In this document: positions 17,363-25,827 of the stretch, in pieces
Layout of the letters: each line of letters starts with the position of its first letter
Position numbering within the stretch: position 1 is the stretch's first letter
Assembly: GCA_013322215.1 (NCBI GenBank)
Contig: JAAMEZ010000047.1
Location: 62,001-126,000 of the forward strand
Origin: Martinezella rhizogenes
Lineage (GTDB): Bacteria; Pseudomonadota; Alphaproteobacteria; Rhizobiales; Rhizobiaceae
DNA length: 64,000 nucleotides
Direction: 5' to 3'
Program-made: the position numbers and the translations under genes
The notes under the pieces: model-generated
The model's input: only the letters and a program-made list of their open reading frames with translations
Told to the model about the DNA's origin: nothing
Database searches by the model: none

Positions 17363-17612
17363 TGAGCAGTCCCCTTCGCGTTGCCGTTGAATTCACTGAT
17401 GATAATTAGCACCATCTTTTTCCTTATTTTTCAACAGCAAATTGACCGCGAGCCTCGCTCAAGCATGCATATCCCATGATAATTTCGCAGCTTTGGCAAT
17501 TTTAACGCGCATATGCTCGACTACTTGTTCGTCAGTTGCGAGCAACCAAGCCGAAGCCACTGAATGTGCTTGGGGGAGTTCGAGTGAGTCGCTCGCCATT
17601 GCTGGTCGCGCA

Positions 17613-18179
17613 TCAAGTCCTGGCTGCACTCTCCGGCATTACCTTCGCGACGAGCTTGCGGACGTAGTCGGAGTCGGGCGCCTGGTCGAAGAGGATCCGA
17701 TAGATAATCGGCGAGATGACGTGATCCATCAGTTCTACCAGGGTCGGAAAGGGCTCGCCGCACTCCTCGGCCCGGGCGATGAAGACGCTCAGCTGGTAGC
17801 GCGTATAGGTGCCGCATTTCTCCGCATTAGCGCTGTCGGCTGCAGCAAGAATATCGCGCAGCATTTGCCGGCCGACGCCGGAAGCCATCTCATCGGCATA
17901 TTGCTCGACCCAGGCTTCCAGATCCTCGCGGGCGCTGCCGATCCTGGCGGGCTCGCCTTCCGGCCGCAGGCGTGCGGCGGCAACGTCGGCCAGAAGCTCC
18001 TGCAGATCGCCCCAACGGCGGTAGATCGTCGACGGCGTGACATTGGCGCGCTGCGCGATCAGGGGGATCGTCACATCGGCGCGATCCATGGTTGCCAGCA
18101 TGTCGCGAACGGATTGATGCACGGCGGCCTGCACTCTGGCACTGCGCCCGCCGGGGCGGGGATTTTCTCTGTAGCCCAT
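17613..18179 (-). CDS. TetR-family transcriptional regulator
   Basis: 188 residues. The N-terminal helix-turn-helix contains DVTIPLIAQRANVTPSTIYRRWGDLQELL (split by the recognition helix VTPSTIYRRW, near residues 51-60), and the rest is a helical ligand-binding domain of the TetR C-terminal type. It is divergent from an MFS exporter gene with 137 bases between the starts, the usual arrangement for a drug- or metabolite-responsive repressor. Two palindromes lie in that gap. The 250 bases between its stop and mscL show no gene. Confidence 0.85.
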   Translation of the reverse strand: MGYRENPRPGGRSARVQAAVHQSVRDMLATMDRADVTIPLIAQRANVTPSTIYRRWGDLQELLADVAAARLRPEGEPARIGSAREDLEAWVEQYADEMASGVGRQMLRDILAAADSANAEKCGTYTRYQLSVFIARAEECGEPFPTLVELMDHVISPIIYRILFDQAPDSDYVRKLVAKVMPESAART

Positions 18180-18211
18180 AGGCCTTTGCCAATCTTTCCC
18201 TTTTGCTGATC

Positions 18212-18234
18212 GTGAATGACCAGGGGTTATTCAC
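18212..18234. promoter_or_regulatory. Candidate TetR operator
   Basis: GTGAATGAC and GTTATTCAC form a 9-bp inverted repeat (one mismatch) around CAGGG, 33 bases upstream of the tetR start. A second small palindrome, GCAAAT-T-ATTTGC, lies at 18239-18251. TetR repressors normally bind such dyads between divergent genes. Confidence 0.45.
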
Positions 18235-18316
18235 TAACGCAAATTATTTGCTTTTATGCATCAGGCGACCTATATCCGTCTAACGCAATCTTTTAGCTTT
18301 AGGCAGGATATAGTCG

Positions 18317-19528
18317 ATGACCTCGCTCGATTCCACCGCCAGCACGCCGATTTCAGCAGCCAGACGCCTGGCGCCGTCCTATTATGCCGCGACCAGTGCC
18401 CTGTTTTTGGCCGCCTCATCCGCACCGACGCCTCTCTACCGCCTTTATCAGCAGGCCTTCGCCTTCTCGCCGGTGCTGCTCACGGTAATCTTCGCCGTCT
18501 ATGCCTTCTCCCTTCTCGCCGCGCTGCTCATCGTCGGCTCGATTTCCGACCATCTCGGCCGTCGCCCGGTGATCTTCGCTTCGATCCTGCTCAATATGGT
18601 GGCGATAGCGCTGTTTTTAATGGCCAAGGGTCCGGATTGGCTGATTGCCGCCCGCATCGTGCAGGGCTTTGCGACAGGCGCAGCCGTCAGCTCCATCGGT
18701 GCCGCCCTTGTCGATCTCGACCCGATCAGGGGATCGATCACCAACAGCCTTGCCCCGCTTGCCGGCATGGCGATCGGCGCGCTCGGCACGAGCCTGCTGA
18801 TCCAGTTTGCGCCGGCTCCGACCATACTCGTCTATATCGTCACGCTCGCTCTCCTAGCGCTGCAGGCAGTGCTGCTATGGCTGGTGCCGGAGACAACGAA
18901 CCGACGGGCCGGCGCACTCGCATCGCTGAAGCCGGAAGTCGCTGTTCCCCAGCAGGCGCGCCGGACGCTGCTGGCGCTGACACCGATCAATGTTGCCGTC
19001 TGGGCGCTCGCCGGCTTCTATCTGTCGCTGGTGCCTTCGCTTGTAACCGCAACAACCGGCAGCACGATGCCGCTGGTCGGCGGCTCGGTGGTCGCGGCAT
19101 TGACGATCAGCGGTGCAGCCGCCGTCTTCCTGCTGCGCAGGAGATCCGCCGCCACGATCATGAAGTTCGGAATACCGAGCATGACGCTCGGCATACTGAC
19201 CATCATCGCCGGCATGCATGCGGCTGAGGTGTCGATCCTCGCCTTGGGGACTCTGATTGCGGGCTCGGGCTTCGGGGCGGCTTTCCTCGGCACGGTCAGA
19301 AGCATCATGCCGCTGGCAAAGCCGGACGAGCGCGCCGGGCTGCTCTCGGCCTTCTACATCCAGAGCTACCTCGCCTTCAGCGTGCCCGCCATCCTGGCAG
19401 GCTTCCTATCGAAAGCACTCGGCTTTGCCGAGGCCGCCGATATCTATGCGGCGGCAATCCTTCTGCTCATCGGCTGGGGCGTTGTTGCCTTGCGATCCAG
19501 TCGGGAAAAGCCCTTGGGTGTTGCGTAA
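18317..19528 (+). CDS. MFS transporter
   Basis: 403 residues with about twelve hydrophobic segments. The MFS signature between helices 2 and 3 is SISDHLGRRPVIFASI (near residues 75-90), preceded by APTPLYRLYQQAFAFSP. It is an inner-membrane proton-driven exporter; the substrate is unknown. Divergent from a TetR gene, it is probably under that repressor. The SnoaL-like gene downstream is convergent and unrelated by transcription. Confidence 0.83.
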   Translation: MTSLDSTASTPISAARRLAPSYYAATSALFLAASSAPTPLYRLYQQAFAFSPVLLTVIFAVYAFSLLAALLIVGSISDHLGRRPVIFASILLNMVAIALFLMAKGPDWLIAARIVQGFATGAAVSSIGAALVDLDPIRGSITNSLAPLAGMAIGALGTSLLIQFAPAPTILVYIVTLALLALQAVLLWLVPETTNRRAGALASLKPEVAVPQQARRTLLALTPINVAVWALAGFYLSLVPSLVTATTGSTMPLVGGSVVAALTISGAAAVFLLRRRSAATIMKFGIPSMTLGILTIIAGMHAAEVSILALGTLIAGSGFGAAFLGTVRSIMPLAKPDERAGLLSAFYIQSYLAFSVPAILAGFLSKALGFAEAADIYAAAILLLIGWGVVALRSSREKPLGVA

Positions 19529-19536
19529 GTAAAATC

Positions 19537-19980
19537 TTACGGTTTGAGCCTAAGCTCGGCAAGACCACTGCCATCCATAGCAAACGGCACCGATGTATGT
19601 TCGTGGACGATCTTCCAGATGCCAGCCTCTTTTCTGAGGCCGAGCGTCTGGCGAAACCAGAGATCGACTTCGACACCATCCGTCTTCTTGCCGGTCATCT
19701 GCACGAGGCCCGTCCAGAAGGCGACATCTTCACCAACCGTCAATCTGACCTCGATGGCATCGCCGCCGATCGGCCCTTCCCAGGTCGAAAACCAAGCCTC
19801 CAATCCCTTTTCACCCTTACCTTTGTGCACCAATGGTGCCGCCAGGGTGAAGCCGATGACATCGTCGCTTAAATGCCGGACCACGCCCGCCGCATCCTTG
19901 TTGCCAAGAGCTGAGGACCAGCCCGCAAGCATTGCGTTGATGGCTTCCGCCTCATCGCGATTGCCGATGATCTCGATCAT
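19537..19980 (-). CDS. SnoaL-like / NTF2-fold protein
   Basis: 147 residues. The start EAINAMLAGWSSALGNKDAAGVVRHLSDDVIGFTLAPP-type pattern and the C-terminal GIWKIVHEHTSVPFAM motif mark the SnoaL/DUF4440-type cone-shaped NTF2 fold. The closing RKEAGIWKIVHEHTSVPF is the most conserved part of the family. Members range from cyclases to small-molecule-binding proteins, so no reaction is assigned. It has its own start with GGAGAATGAC upstream and lies convergent with the MFS gene (8 bases apart). Confidence 0.75.
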   Translation of the reverse strand: MIEIIGNRDEAEAINAMLAGWSSALGNKDAAGVVRHLSDDVIGFTLAAPLVHKGKGEKGLEAWFSTWEGPIGGDAIEVRLTVGEDVAFWTGLVQMTGKKTDGVEVDLWFRQTLGLRKEAGIWKIVHEHTSVPFAMDGSGLAELRLKP

Positions 19981-20027
19981 GTCATTCTCCTCGGTTCGAT
20001 GAACTCAAGCAGAGGACGAACGAAAAA

Positions 20028-20050
20028 GGCCGCTCCCGACAGGAGCGGCC
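20028..20050 (-). terminator. Intrinsic terminator of the fad operon
   Basis: GGCCGCTCC (20028-20036) and GGAGCGGCC (20042-20050) form a perfect 9-bp stem with a 5-base loop. The five A residues at 20023-20027 become a T-run on the minus strand, downstream of the hydratase/dehydrogenase gene. Confidence 0.85.
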
Positions 20051-20081
20051 CATTATTTGTCGTCAGCAACGATTTGTTGGC

Positions 20082-22292
20082 TCAAGCCGCCTTCGCGACG
20101 CGGTAGGGATCGAAGCGCCCATAGAAGGTTTCGCCCTTTGCGGCCATGTCCTTCAACAGCGCCGTCGGCTGGAAATGCGGGCCATAGGCGGCGGCCAGTT
20201 TTTCGCAGAGCTCTACAAAAACCTTTACGCCCATGCCGTCGATGTAGGACAGCGCCCCGCCGGTATAGGGGGCAAAGCCGAAGCCGAGGATGGAGCCGAC
20301 ATCGGCCTCGCGCGGATCGGTAACGATGCCCTCTTCGATGGTGCGGGCGGCCTCGAGCGCGATGGTGGCGAGGAAGCGCTGCTTCAGCACATTGACATCG
20401 ACCTCATCGGCCTTCTTCTGCGGATAGAGATCCTTGAGGCCCGGCCAGAGCGACTTCTTCGCCGGCTTCGGCGGGTAGTCGTAGAAGCCCTTGGAATTCT
20501 TTCGGCCCAGGCGGCCCTCACCTTCCACAAGCCCGGTGACGAGCTGCATGTGACGCGGGTCGACCGCCTTCTCGCCGAGATCGGCGACGGTCGCCTTCAG
20601 GATCTTGTAGGAGAGATCGATGGCGACTTCATCGTTGAGCGCCAGCGGCCCGACCGGCATGCCGGCCATCTTGGCGGCATTCTCGATCATGGCAGCGGGC
20701 ACGCCTTCGATCAGCATGTCATAGGCTTCGTGGATGTAGCGGAAGACGCAACGATTGACGAAGAAGCCGCGCGTGTCGTTGACCACGATCGGCGTCTTCT
20801 TGATCGCAGCGACGTAATCGAGCGCCACTGCGAGCGCATGATCGCCGGTTTCCTTGCCTAGGATGACTTCGGTCAGCATCATCTTCTCAACCGGCGAGAA
20901 GAAGTGGACGCCAATGAAATCGACCGGGCGCTTGGAATTCTTCGCAAGACCGGTGATCGGTAACGTCGAGGTGTTGGAGGCGAAGACGGCGCCGGCGGGC
21001 AGCACGGCTTCGACGGCCTCGATGACCCCCTTCTTGACTTCACGATCCTCAAACACCGCCTCGATGACGAGATCGGCGTCCTTCAGATCGGCATAGTCGG
21101 CCGACGGCGTGATGCGCGAGAGCAGCGCTGCACCCTCGTCCTGCGTCAGTCTTCCCTTACCGATCGAATCCTTGACCAAGCCTTCTCCAACGCCCTTGCC
21201 CTTGGTCGCGGCCTCGATGTCGCGGTCGATCAGCGTGACCGGAATGCCGGCGGCGGCCGTCACATAGGCGATGGATGCGCCCATGAAACCGGCGCCCACG
21301 ACGCCGACTTTCTTCAATTCGGTCTTCGGCTGGCCTGCCGGGCGGCGGGCGCCCTTGCCGAGTTCCTGCATAGAGATGAACAGCGAGCGGATCATCGAAT
21401 AGGCTTCGGTGGTCTGCAGCACATGGGTGAAATAGCGCTGCTCGATCTTCAGGCCGGTATCGAAGGGAACCTGCAAGCCTTCATAGACGCATTTGAGGAT
21501 GGCGAGTGCTGCCGGGTAATTGCCCGATGTCTCGCGGCGCAGGATGGCGGGCGCTGCCGGCCAGAGCTGGGCTGCTGCAGGCGTCCAGATGCCGCCGCCT
21601 GGTGCCTTGAAGCCCTTTTCGTCCCAGGGAGCGACGGGCTTCAGGCCGTCCTTGATCATCTGCTTGGCGGCGGGGATCAGCTGATCCGGCTCGACCACCT
21701 GATGCACGAGGTTCATCGCCTTGGCGCGTGCTGCCGTCAGCGACTGGCCCGTCGTCATCATCTGCAGGGCGGATTGCGCATCCGTCAGGCGCGCGATGCG
21801 CTGCGTTCCGCCGGCGCCGGGGAAGATGCCGACCTTGACCTCAGGCAGCGCGATCTTGACGCTCTTGGCGCTGGAAGCGACGCGGCCGTGGCAGGCCAGC
21901 GACAGCTCGAAGGCGCCGCCCATGCAGGTGCCGTTGATCGCCGATACCCATGGCTTGCCGCAGGTTTCGAGCTTGCGGAACAGGCCGGTCATACGTCCAA
22001 CGAGATTGAAGAGCTTCTGCGCGGCTGCAGCCGGGTCTTTCGCTTTTTCCTCCTGATAGAAGGAGAACATCGACTTGATCATCGAGAGATCGGCGCCGCC
22101 GGAGAAGGAGGACTTGCCCGAGGTGAAGACCACACCCTTGACGGCGGCGTCGGCGACGGTCGCGTCGATGATGGCATTCAGCTCTTCGAGGATTTCGGCA
22201 GTGAAGACATTCATGGACTTGCCGGGCATGTCCCAGGTGACAAGCGCGATGCCGTCTGCGTCGGTCTCAACGGTGAAATTTGTGTAAGCCAT
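20082..22292 (-). CDS. fadJ: Bifunctional enoyl-CoA hydratase / 3-hydroxyacyl-CoA dehydrogenase (FadB/FadJ type)
   Basis: 736 residues, a fusion. The N-terminal crotonase domain (about 1-200) has the motifs GTCMGGAFELSLACHGRV and PEVKVGIFPGAGGTQRIARL with both catalytic glutamates. The Rossmann motif VGVVGAGFMGASIAYVTAAA begins near 318, followed by the dehydrogenase motif GVHFFSPVEKMMLTEVI. It hydrates trans-2-enoyl-CoA and oxidises the 3-hydroxyacyl-CoA to 3-ketoacyl-CoA in beta-oxidation. The start at 22292 (MAYTNFTVETDADG) has GAGGGGAAACC upstream and lies 13 bases after the thiolase stop. It works with the thiolase and acyl-CoA dehydrogenase encoded upstream. Confidence 0.92.
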   Translation of the reverse strand: MAYTNFTVETDADGIALVTWDMPGKSMNVFTAEILEELNAIIDATVADAAVKGVVFTSGKSSFSGGADLSMIKSMFSFYQEEKAKDPAAAAQKLFNLVGRMTGLFRKLETCGKPWVSAINGTCMGGAFELSLACHGRVASSAKSVKIALPEVKVGIFPGAGGTQRIARLTDAQSALQMMTTGQSLTAARAKAMNLVHQVVEPDQLIPAAKQMIKDGLKPVAPWDEKGFKAPGGGIWTPAAAQLWPAAPAILRRETSGNYPAALAILKCVYEGLQVPFDTGLKIEQRYFTHVLQTTEAYSMIRSLFISMQELGKGARRPAGQPKTELKKVGVVGAGFMGASIAYVTAAAGIPVTLIDRDIEAATKGKGVGEGLVKDSIGKGRLTQDEGAALLSRITPSADYADLKDADLVIEAVFEDREVKKGVIEAVEAVLPAGAVFASNTSTLPITGLAKNSKRPVDFIGVHFFSPVEKMMLTEVILGKETGDHALAVALDYVAAIKKTPIVVNDTRGFFVNRCVFRYIHEAYDMLIEGVPAAMIENAAKMAGMPVGPLALNDEVAIDLSYKILKATVADLGEKAVDPRHMQLVTGLVEGEGRLGRKNSKGFYDYPPKPAKKSLWPGLKDLYPQKKADEVDVNVLKQRFLATIALEAARTIEEGIVTDPREADVGSILGFGFAPYTGGALSYIDGMGVKVFVELCEKLAAAYGPHFQPTALLKDMAAKGETFYGRFDPYRVAKAA

Positions 22293-22305
22293 TGGTTTCC
22301 CCTCC

Positions 22306-23514
22306 TCAGACGCGTTCGATGATCGTCGCGGTGCCCATGCCGGCACCGATGCAGAGCGTGACCAGCGCGGTGTTGAGATCGCGTCGTTCCAGTTCGTCCA
22401 GCACGGTGCCGAGGATCATCGCGCCGGTGGCACCCAGCGGATGGCCCATCGCAATCGCGCCGCCATTGACGTTGATCTTGTCATGCGGAATGTCGAAAGC
22501 CTGCATGTAGCGCAGCACGACGGCGGCGAAGGCTTCGTTGAGTTCGAAGAGATCGATATCGGCGAGCGTCATGCCGCTGCGCTTCAGAAGCTTCTCGGTC
22601 ACGTCGACCGGGCCGGTCAGCATCAGCGCGGGGTCGGAGCCTATGTTGGCGAAGGCCTTGATGCGGCCGCGTGGCTTCAGCCCCATGCTCTCACCGCCCG
22701 CCTTGGAGCCGAGCAGCACGGCGGCAGCGCCGTCTACGATGCCGGAGGAATTGCCGGCATGATGGACGTAGTTGATGCGTTCCACTTCCGGGTGCGCCTG
22801 AATGCCGACAGCTTCGAAGCCACCCATCTCGCCCGGCAGCTGGAACGACGGGTTGAGCGAGGCCAGCGCCTGCATGTCGGTGCCGGGACGCATGTGCTCG
22901 TCGCGGTCGAGAATGGTCAGGCCGTTAATATCCTTCACCGGCACGACGGAATTCTTGAAGTAGCCCTTTTCCCAGGCATTGGCGGCGCGCTTCTGACTCT
23001 CGACGGCATAGGCGTCGACGTCATCGCGCGAGAAGCCGTATTTGGTGGCAATGAGATCGGCCGATACGCCCTGCGGCATGAAATAGGCCGGGAAGTTGAC
23101 CGAGGGGTCCATGAACCATGCACCGCCGGACATGCCCAAGCCGACACGCGACATGCTTTCGACACCGCCGGCGATGACGATATCGTCGGCCCCTTGAGCG
23201 ATCTTGGCGGCACCGAAATTCACGGCATCGAGGCCGGAGGCGCAGAAACGGGAAATCTGCATGCCGGGCGCCTTGGTGGAATAGCCGGCTTCAAAAGCGG
23301 CACCCCTCGGGATGACGGCGCCGGCTTCCATGACCGGATCGACGCAGCCCATGATGATGTCGTCAACCGTTTCGGTGTCGAGGCCGTTGCGGTCGCGGAT
23401 CGCCTCCAGCGTCTTGGCGGCAAGGCGAACGGAGGGCACTTCGTGCAGCGATCCATCCTTCTTGCCCCGCCCGCGCGGCGTGCGCACGTGGTCGTAAATG
23501 AAAACCTCGGTCAT
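22306..23514 (-). CDS. fadA: Acetyl-CoA C-acyltransferase (thiolase)
   Basis: 402 residues. The nucleophile motif ISRFCASGLDAVNFG has its cysteine at residue 91; the C-terminal NGGAIAMGHPLGATGA supplies the catalytic histidine and LVTLCIGAGMGTATI the second cysteine. It cleaves 3-ketoacyl-CoA with CoA to shorten the fatty acid by two carbons. It is the middle gene of a three-gene beta-oxidation operon. The name fadA is by role; a broader acetyl-CoA acetyltransferase is the alternative. Confidence 0.9.
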   Translation of the reverse strand: MTEVFIYDHVRTPRGRGKKDGSLHEVPSVRLAAKTLEAIRDRNGLDTETVDDIIMGCVDPVMEAGAVIPRGAAFEAGYSTKAPGMQISRFCASGLDAVNFGAAKIAQGADDIVIAGGVESMSRVGLGMSGGAWFMDPSVNFPAYFMPQGVSADLIATKYGFSRDDVDAYAVESQKRAANAWEKGYFKNSVVPVKDINGLTILDRDEHMRPGTDMQALASLNPSFQLPGEMGGFEAVGIQAHPEVERINYVHHAGNSSGIVDGAAAVLLGSKAGGESMGLKPRGRIKAFANIGSDPALMLTGPVDVTEKLLKRSGMTLADIDLFELNEAFAAVVLRYMQAFDIPHDKINVNGGAIAMGHPLGATGAMILGTVLDELERRDLNTALVTLCIGAGMGTATIIERV

Positions 23515-23549
23515 GTCTCATCTCCCTGCAGCGGCAAGCGCCGCCTTGA

Positions 23550-25346
23550 TCAAAAGGCTTCCGCCGCCAGTTCCATCATCGTATCGGCACCGGTTTCGAT
23601 GCGGGCCTTGCGCAATGCCGTTTCCGGCATGATGCGCTCCATGTAGAACCGCGCCGTGACAAGCTTGTTCTTCAGATAATCCTCGCGCGCGCTGTCGCCG
23701 CTTGCAAGGCCATCCTGCGCCGCCTTCGCCATCTTGGCCCACATGTAGCCGAGGACGACGAGGCCGAAGAGGTGCATGTAATCGGTCGAGCCGGCACCGG
23801 CATTGTCGGGCTTGGCCATGGCATTCTGCATGAACCACATGGTCGCGGCCTGCACGTCGTTCAAGCCCTTCTTCAGATGCTTGGTATAGAAAGCCATCTG
23901 CTCGTCGTTGCGGTTCTCCTCGCAGAAATCGCCGATTTCCTTGAAGAGAGCCATGACGGCGCGGCCGCCGTTCAGCGCCAGCTTGCGGCCGACGAGATCG
24001 AGCGCCTGGATGCCGTTGGCGCCTTCGTAGATCATCGCGATACGGGCATCGCGGACATACTGGCTCATGCCGTGTTCTTCGATATAGCCGTGGCCGCCGA
24101 AGACCTGCTGCGCCATGACGGCATGTTCGAAGCCCTTGTCGGTCATGACGCCCTTGAGGATCGGCGTCGCCAGACCAAGGATATCGTCGGCAGACTGACG
24201 GTCCTTTTCGTCCGGGGAACGATGGGCGATATCGGATTTCAGCGCCGTCCATAGCAGGAAGGCGCGGCCGGCTTCATTGAAGGCGCGGATCGTCATCAGC
24301 GAGCGGCGGATATCGGGGTGGACGATGATCGGATCGGCCTTTTTATCCGGTGCCTTCGGGCCGGAGAGCGAGCGGCCCTGGATGCGCTCGCGGGCATAGT
24401 TGGCGGCATTCTGATAAGCGATTTCGGCGATGGAGAGACCCTGCAGGCCAACGCCGAGGCGCGCCTCGTTCATCATGACGAACATGGCGTTGAGGCCCTT
24501 GTTCTCGGCACCGATCAGGAAACCCGTCGCCTCGTCGTAGTTCATGACGCAGGTGGCGTTGCCGTGGATACCCATCTTATGCTCGATCGCACCGCAGGAG
24601 ACCGGATTGCGCGCGCCGAGCGAGCCATCTTCCTTGACCAGGAACTTCGGCACGATGAACAGCGAAATGCCCTTGGTGCCCTCAGGCGCACCTTCGATAC
24701 GGGCAAGGACGAGATGGACGATATTGTCCGTCATGTCGTGCTCGCCGGCGGAGATGAAAATCTTCTGGCCCGAAATCTTGTAGCTGCCATCGGCCTGCGG
24801 CACTGCCTTGGTGCGCAAGAGGCCGAGATCGGTGCCGCAATGCGGCTCGGTGAGGTTCATGGTGCCCGACCAGGTGCCCTCAACCATCTTCGGCAGATAG
24901 GTCTGCTTCTGCGCGTCGGAGCCGTGCACGAGGATCGCGGCGATCGCGCCCTGCGTCAGGCCGGGATACATCATCAGCGACATGTTGGCGGCGGAGGTAT
25001 ATTCGCCGACGGCGCAGTGCAGCACATAGGGGAGCCCCTGGCCGCCGAACTCTTCCGGCACGGCAAGGCCCAGCCAGCCGCCTTCGCGATAGGCTCGATA
25101 GGCTTCCTTGAAGCCCTTCGGCGTCGAGACGGTGCCGTCGTCATGGCGCACGCAGCCTTCCTGATCGCCGGAATAGTTGAGCGGGAAGAGCACCTCTTCC
25201 GAAATCTTGGCCGCTTCGCCGACGATCGCCTCGATCATATCAGGCGTGGCATCGGCGTAACCCGGGAGATTGTTGTAGCGCTCAAGCCCAAGCACATCGT
25301 TCAGGACGAAGAGCGTGTCGTTCACCGGGGCCTTGTAGACTGGCAT
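23550..25346 (-). CDS. Acyl-CoA dehydrogenase, long form
   Basis: 598 residues, the long type with the extra C-terminal domain used on medium- and long-chain acyl-CoA. The N-terminal cap begins MPVYKAPVNDTLFVLNDVLG; the FAD-binding middle holds GTMNLTEPHCGTDLG and KISGQKIFISAGEHDMTDN; the active-site region is IAMIYEGANGIQALDLVGRKL. It makes the trans-2 double bond that the hydratase acts on. It is the first gene of the operon, with a promoter and overlapping palindrome 60-90 bases upstream. Electrons presumably pass to electron-transfer flavoprotein encoded elsewhere. Confidence 0.92.
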   Translation of the reverse strand: MPVYKAPVNDTLFVLNDVLGLERYNNLPGYADATPDMIEAIVGEAAKISEEVLFPLNYSGDQEGCVRHDDGTVSTPKGFKEAYRAYREGGWLGLAVPEEFGGQGLPYVLHCAVGEYTSAANMSLMMYPGLTQGAIAAILVHGSDAQKQTYLPKMVEGTWSGTMNLTEPHCGTDLGLLRTKAVPQADGSYKISGQKIFISAGEHDMTDNIVHLVLARIEGAPEGTKGISLFIVPKFLVKEDGSLGARNPVSCGAIEHKMGIHGNATCVMNYDEATGFLIGAENKGLNAMFVMMNEARLGVGLQGLSIAEIAYQNAANYARERIQGRSLSGPKAPDKKADPIIVHPDIRRSLMTIRAFNEAGRAFLLWTALKSDIAHRSPDEKDRQSADDILGLATPILKGVMTDKGFEHAVMAQQVFGGHGYIEEHGMSQYVRDARIAMIYEGANGIQALDLVGRKLALNGGRAVMALFKEIGDFCEENRNDEQMAFYTKHLKKGLNDVQAATMWFMQNAMAKPDNAGAGSTDYMHLFGLVVLGYMWAKMAKAAQDGLASGDSAREDYLKNKLVTARFYMERIMPETALRKARIETGADTMMELAAEAF

Positions 25347-25406
25347 CTTTCGAATTCCTCCAATTCGCCGCCGGATCTCAGAGTCCAGCCACTATGCTAC
25401 TCTTAC

Positions 25407-25434
25407 AAAATATTGACGTTTGCGTAAACGTCAA
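25407..25434 (-). promoter_or_regulatory. Promoter of the beta-oxidation operon with overlapping palindromic operator
   Basis: On the minus strand, TTGACG (25434-25429), a 16-base spacer and TATTTT (25412-25407) form a sigma-70-like promoter 60 bases ahead of the acyl-CoA dehydrogenase start. The perfect inverted repeat TTGACGTTT / AAACGTCAA around GCGT (25413-25434) covers the -35 element and the spacer, the place where a repressor would block transcription. The cognate regulator is not in the window. Confidence 0.55.
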
Positions 25435-25827
25435 ATTTGTGAGGCGCGCTGAAATTTTAGTGAGGGCGATCCGGAAATTACGCTCAATGCGAGTGATATC
25501 TCCTCCCCCAACGCGCGGCCTGCGCTGACCCGCCGACAAGAATATCGGCTCGCGGGACAGCAGAACCGAAATAAAAGGTTAAGAATTCCGCCAAACTTAA
25601 CGAGTTGTTTACCACGTTTCGTAAATTGTAAGAGTTGAGCAGCAGTGCTTCGCGTTTCTTCAACTTATGCTTTGGTCGCGCGCTGTCTTTGCTGCTCGGT
25701 TTGAGGAAAGCCAATACATTTATCCCTTTCCGAACGACGGAATGCAGACGGTGCGACGATGCAGCAACGTCTTCTTCCGTCAGCATGACGGCCCGGGGTG
25801 GTCCATAGTTCGAGGCGAGCAAAAGAT
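25435..25827. other. Intergenic region upstream of podJ
   Basis: No convincing gene is seen. It contains a CtrA-like site at 25597-25611 and lies between the fad promoter and podJ. The only open frame of size, 120 codons on the minus strand, has no ribosome site and no recognisable similarity. Confidence 0.5.
25597..25611 (+). promoter_or_regulatory. Candidate CtrA binding site upstream of podJ
   Basis: TTAA-N7-TTTA, one base from the CtrA consensus TTAA-N7-TTAA, 217 bases before the podJ start. CtrA is the alphaproteobacterial cell-cycle regulator, and polarity genes are frequent targets. Confidence 0.3.

Noticed and set aside
20082..25346. Branched-chain rather than fatty-acid degradation operon
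   Set aside because: The hydratase/dehydrogenase fusion and the long acyl-CoA dehydrogenase are typical of fatty-acid beta-oxidation; no isovaleryl- or methylcrotonyl-type gene is present.
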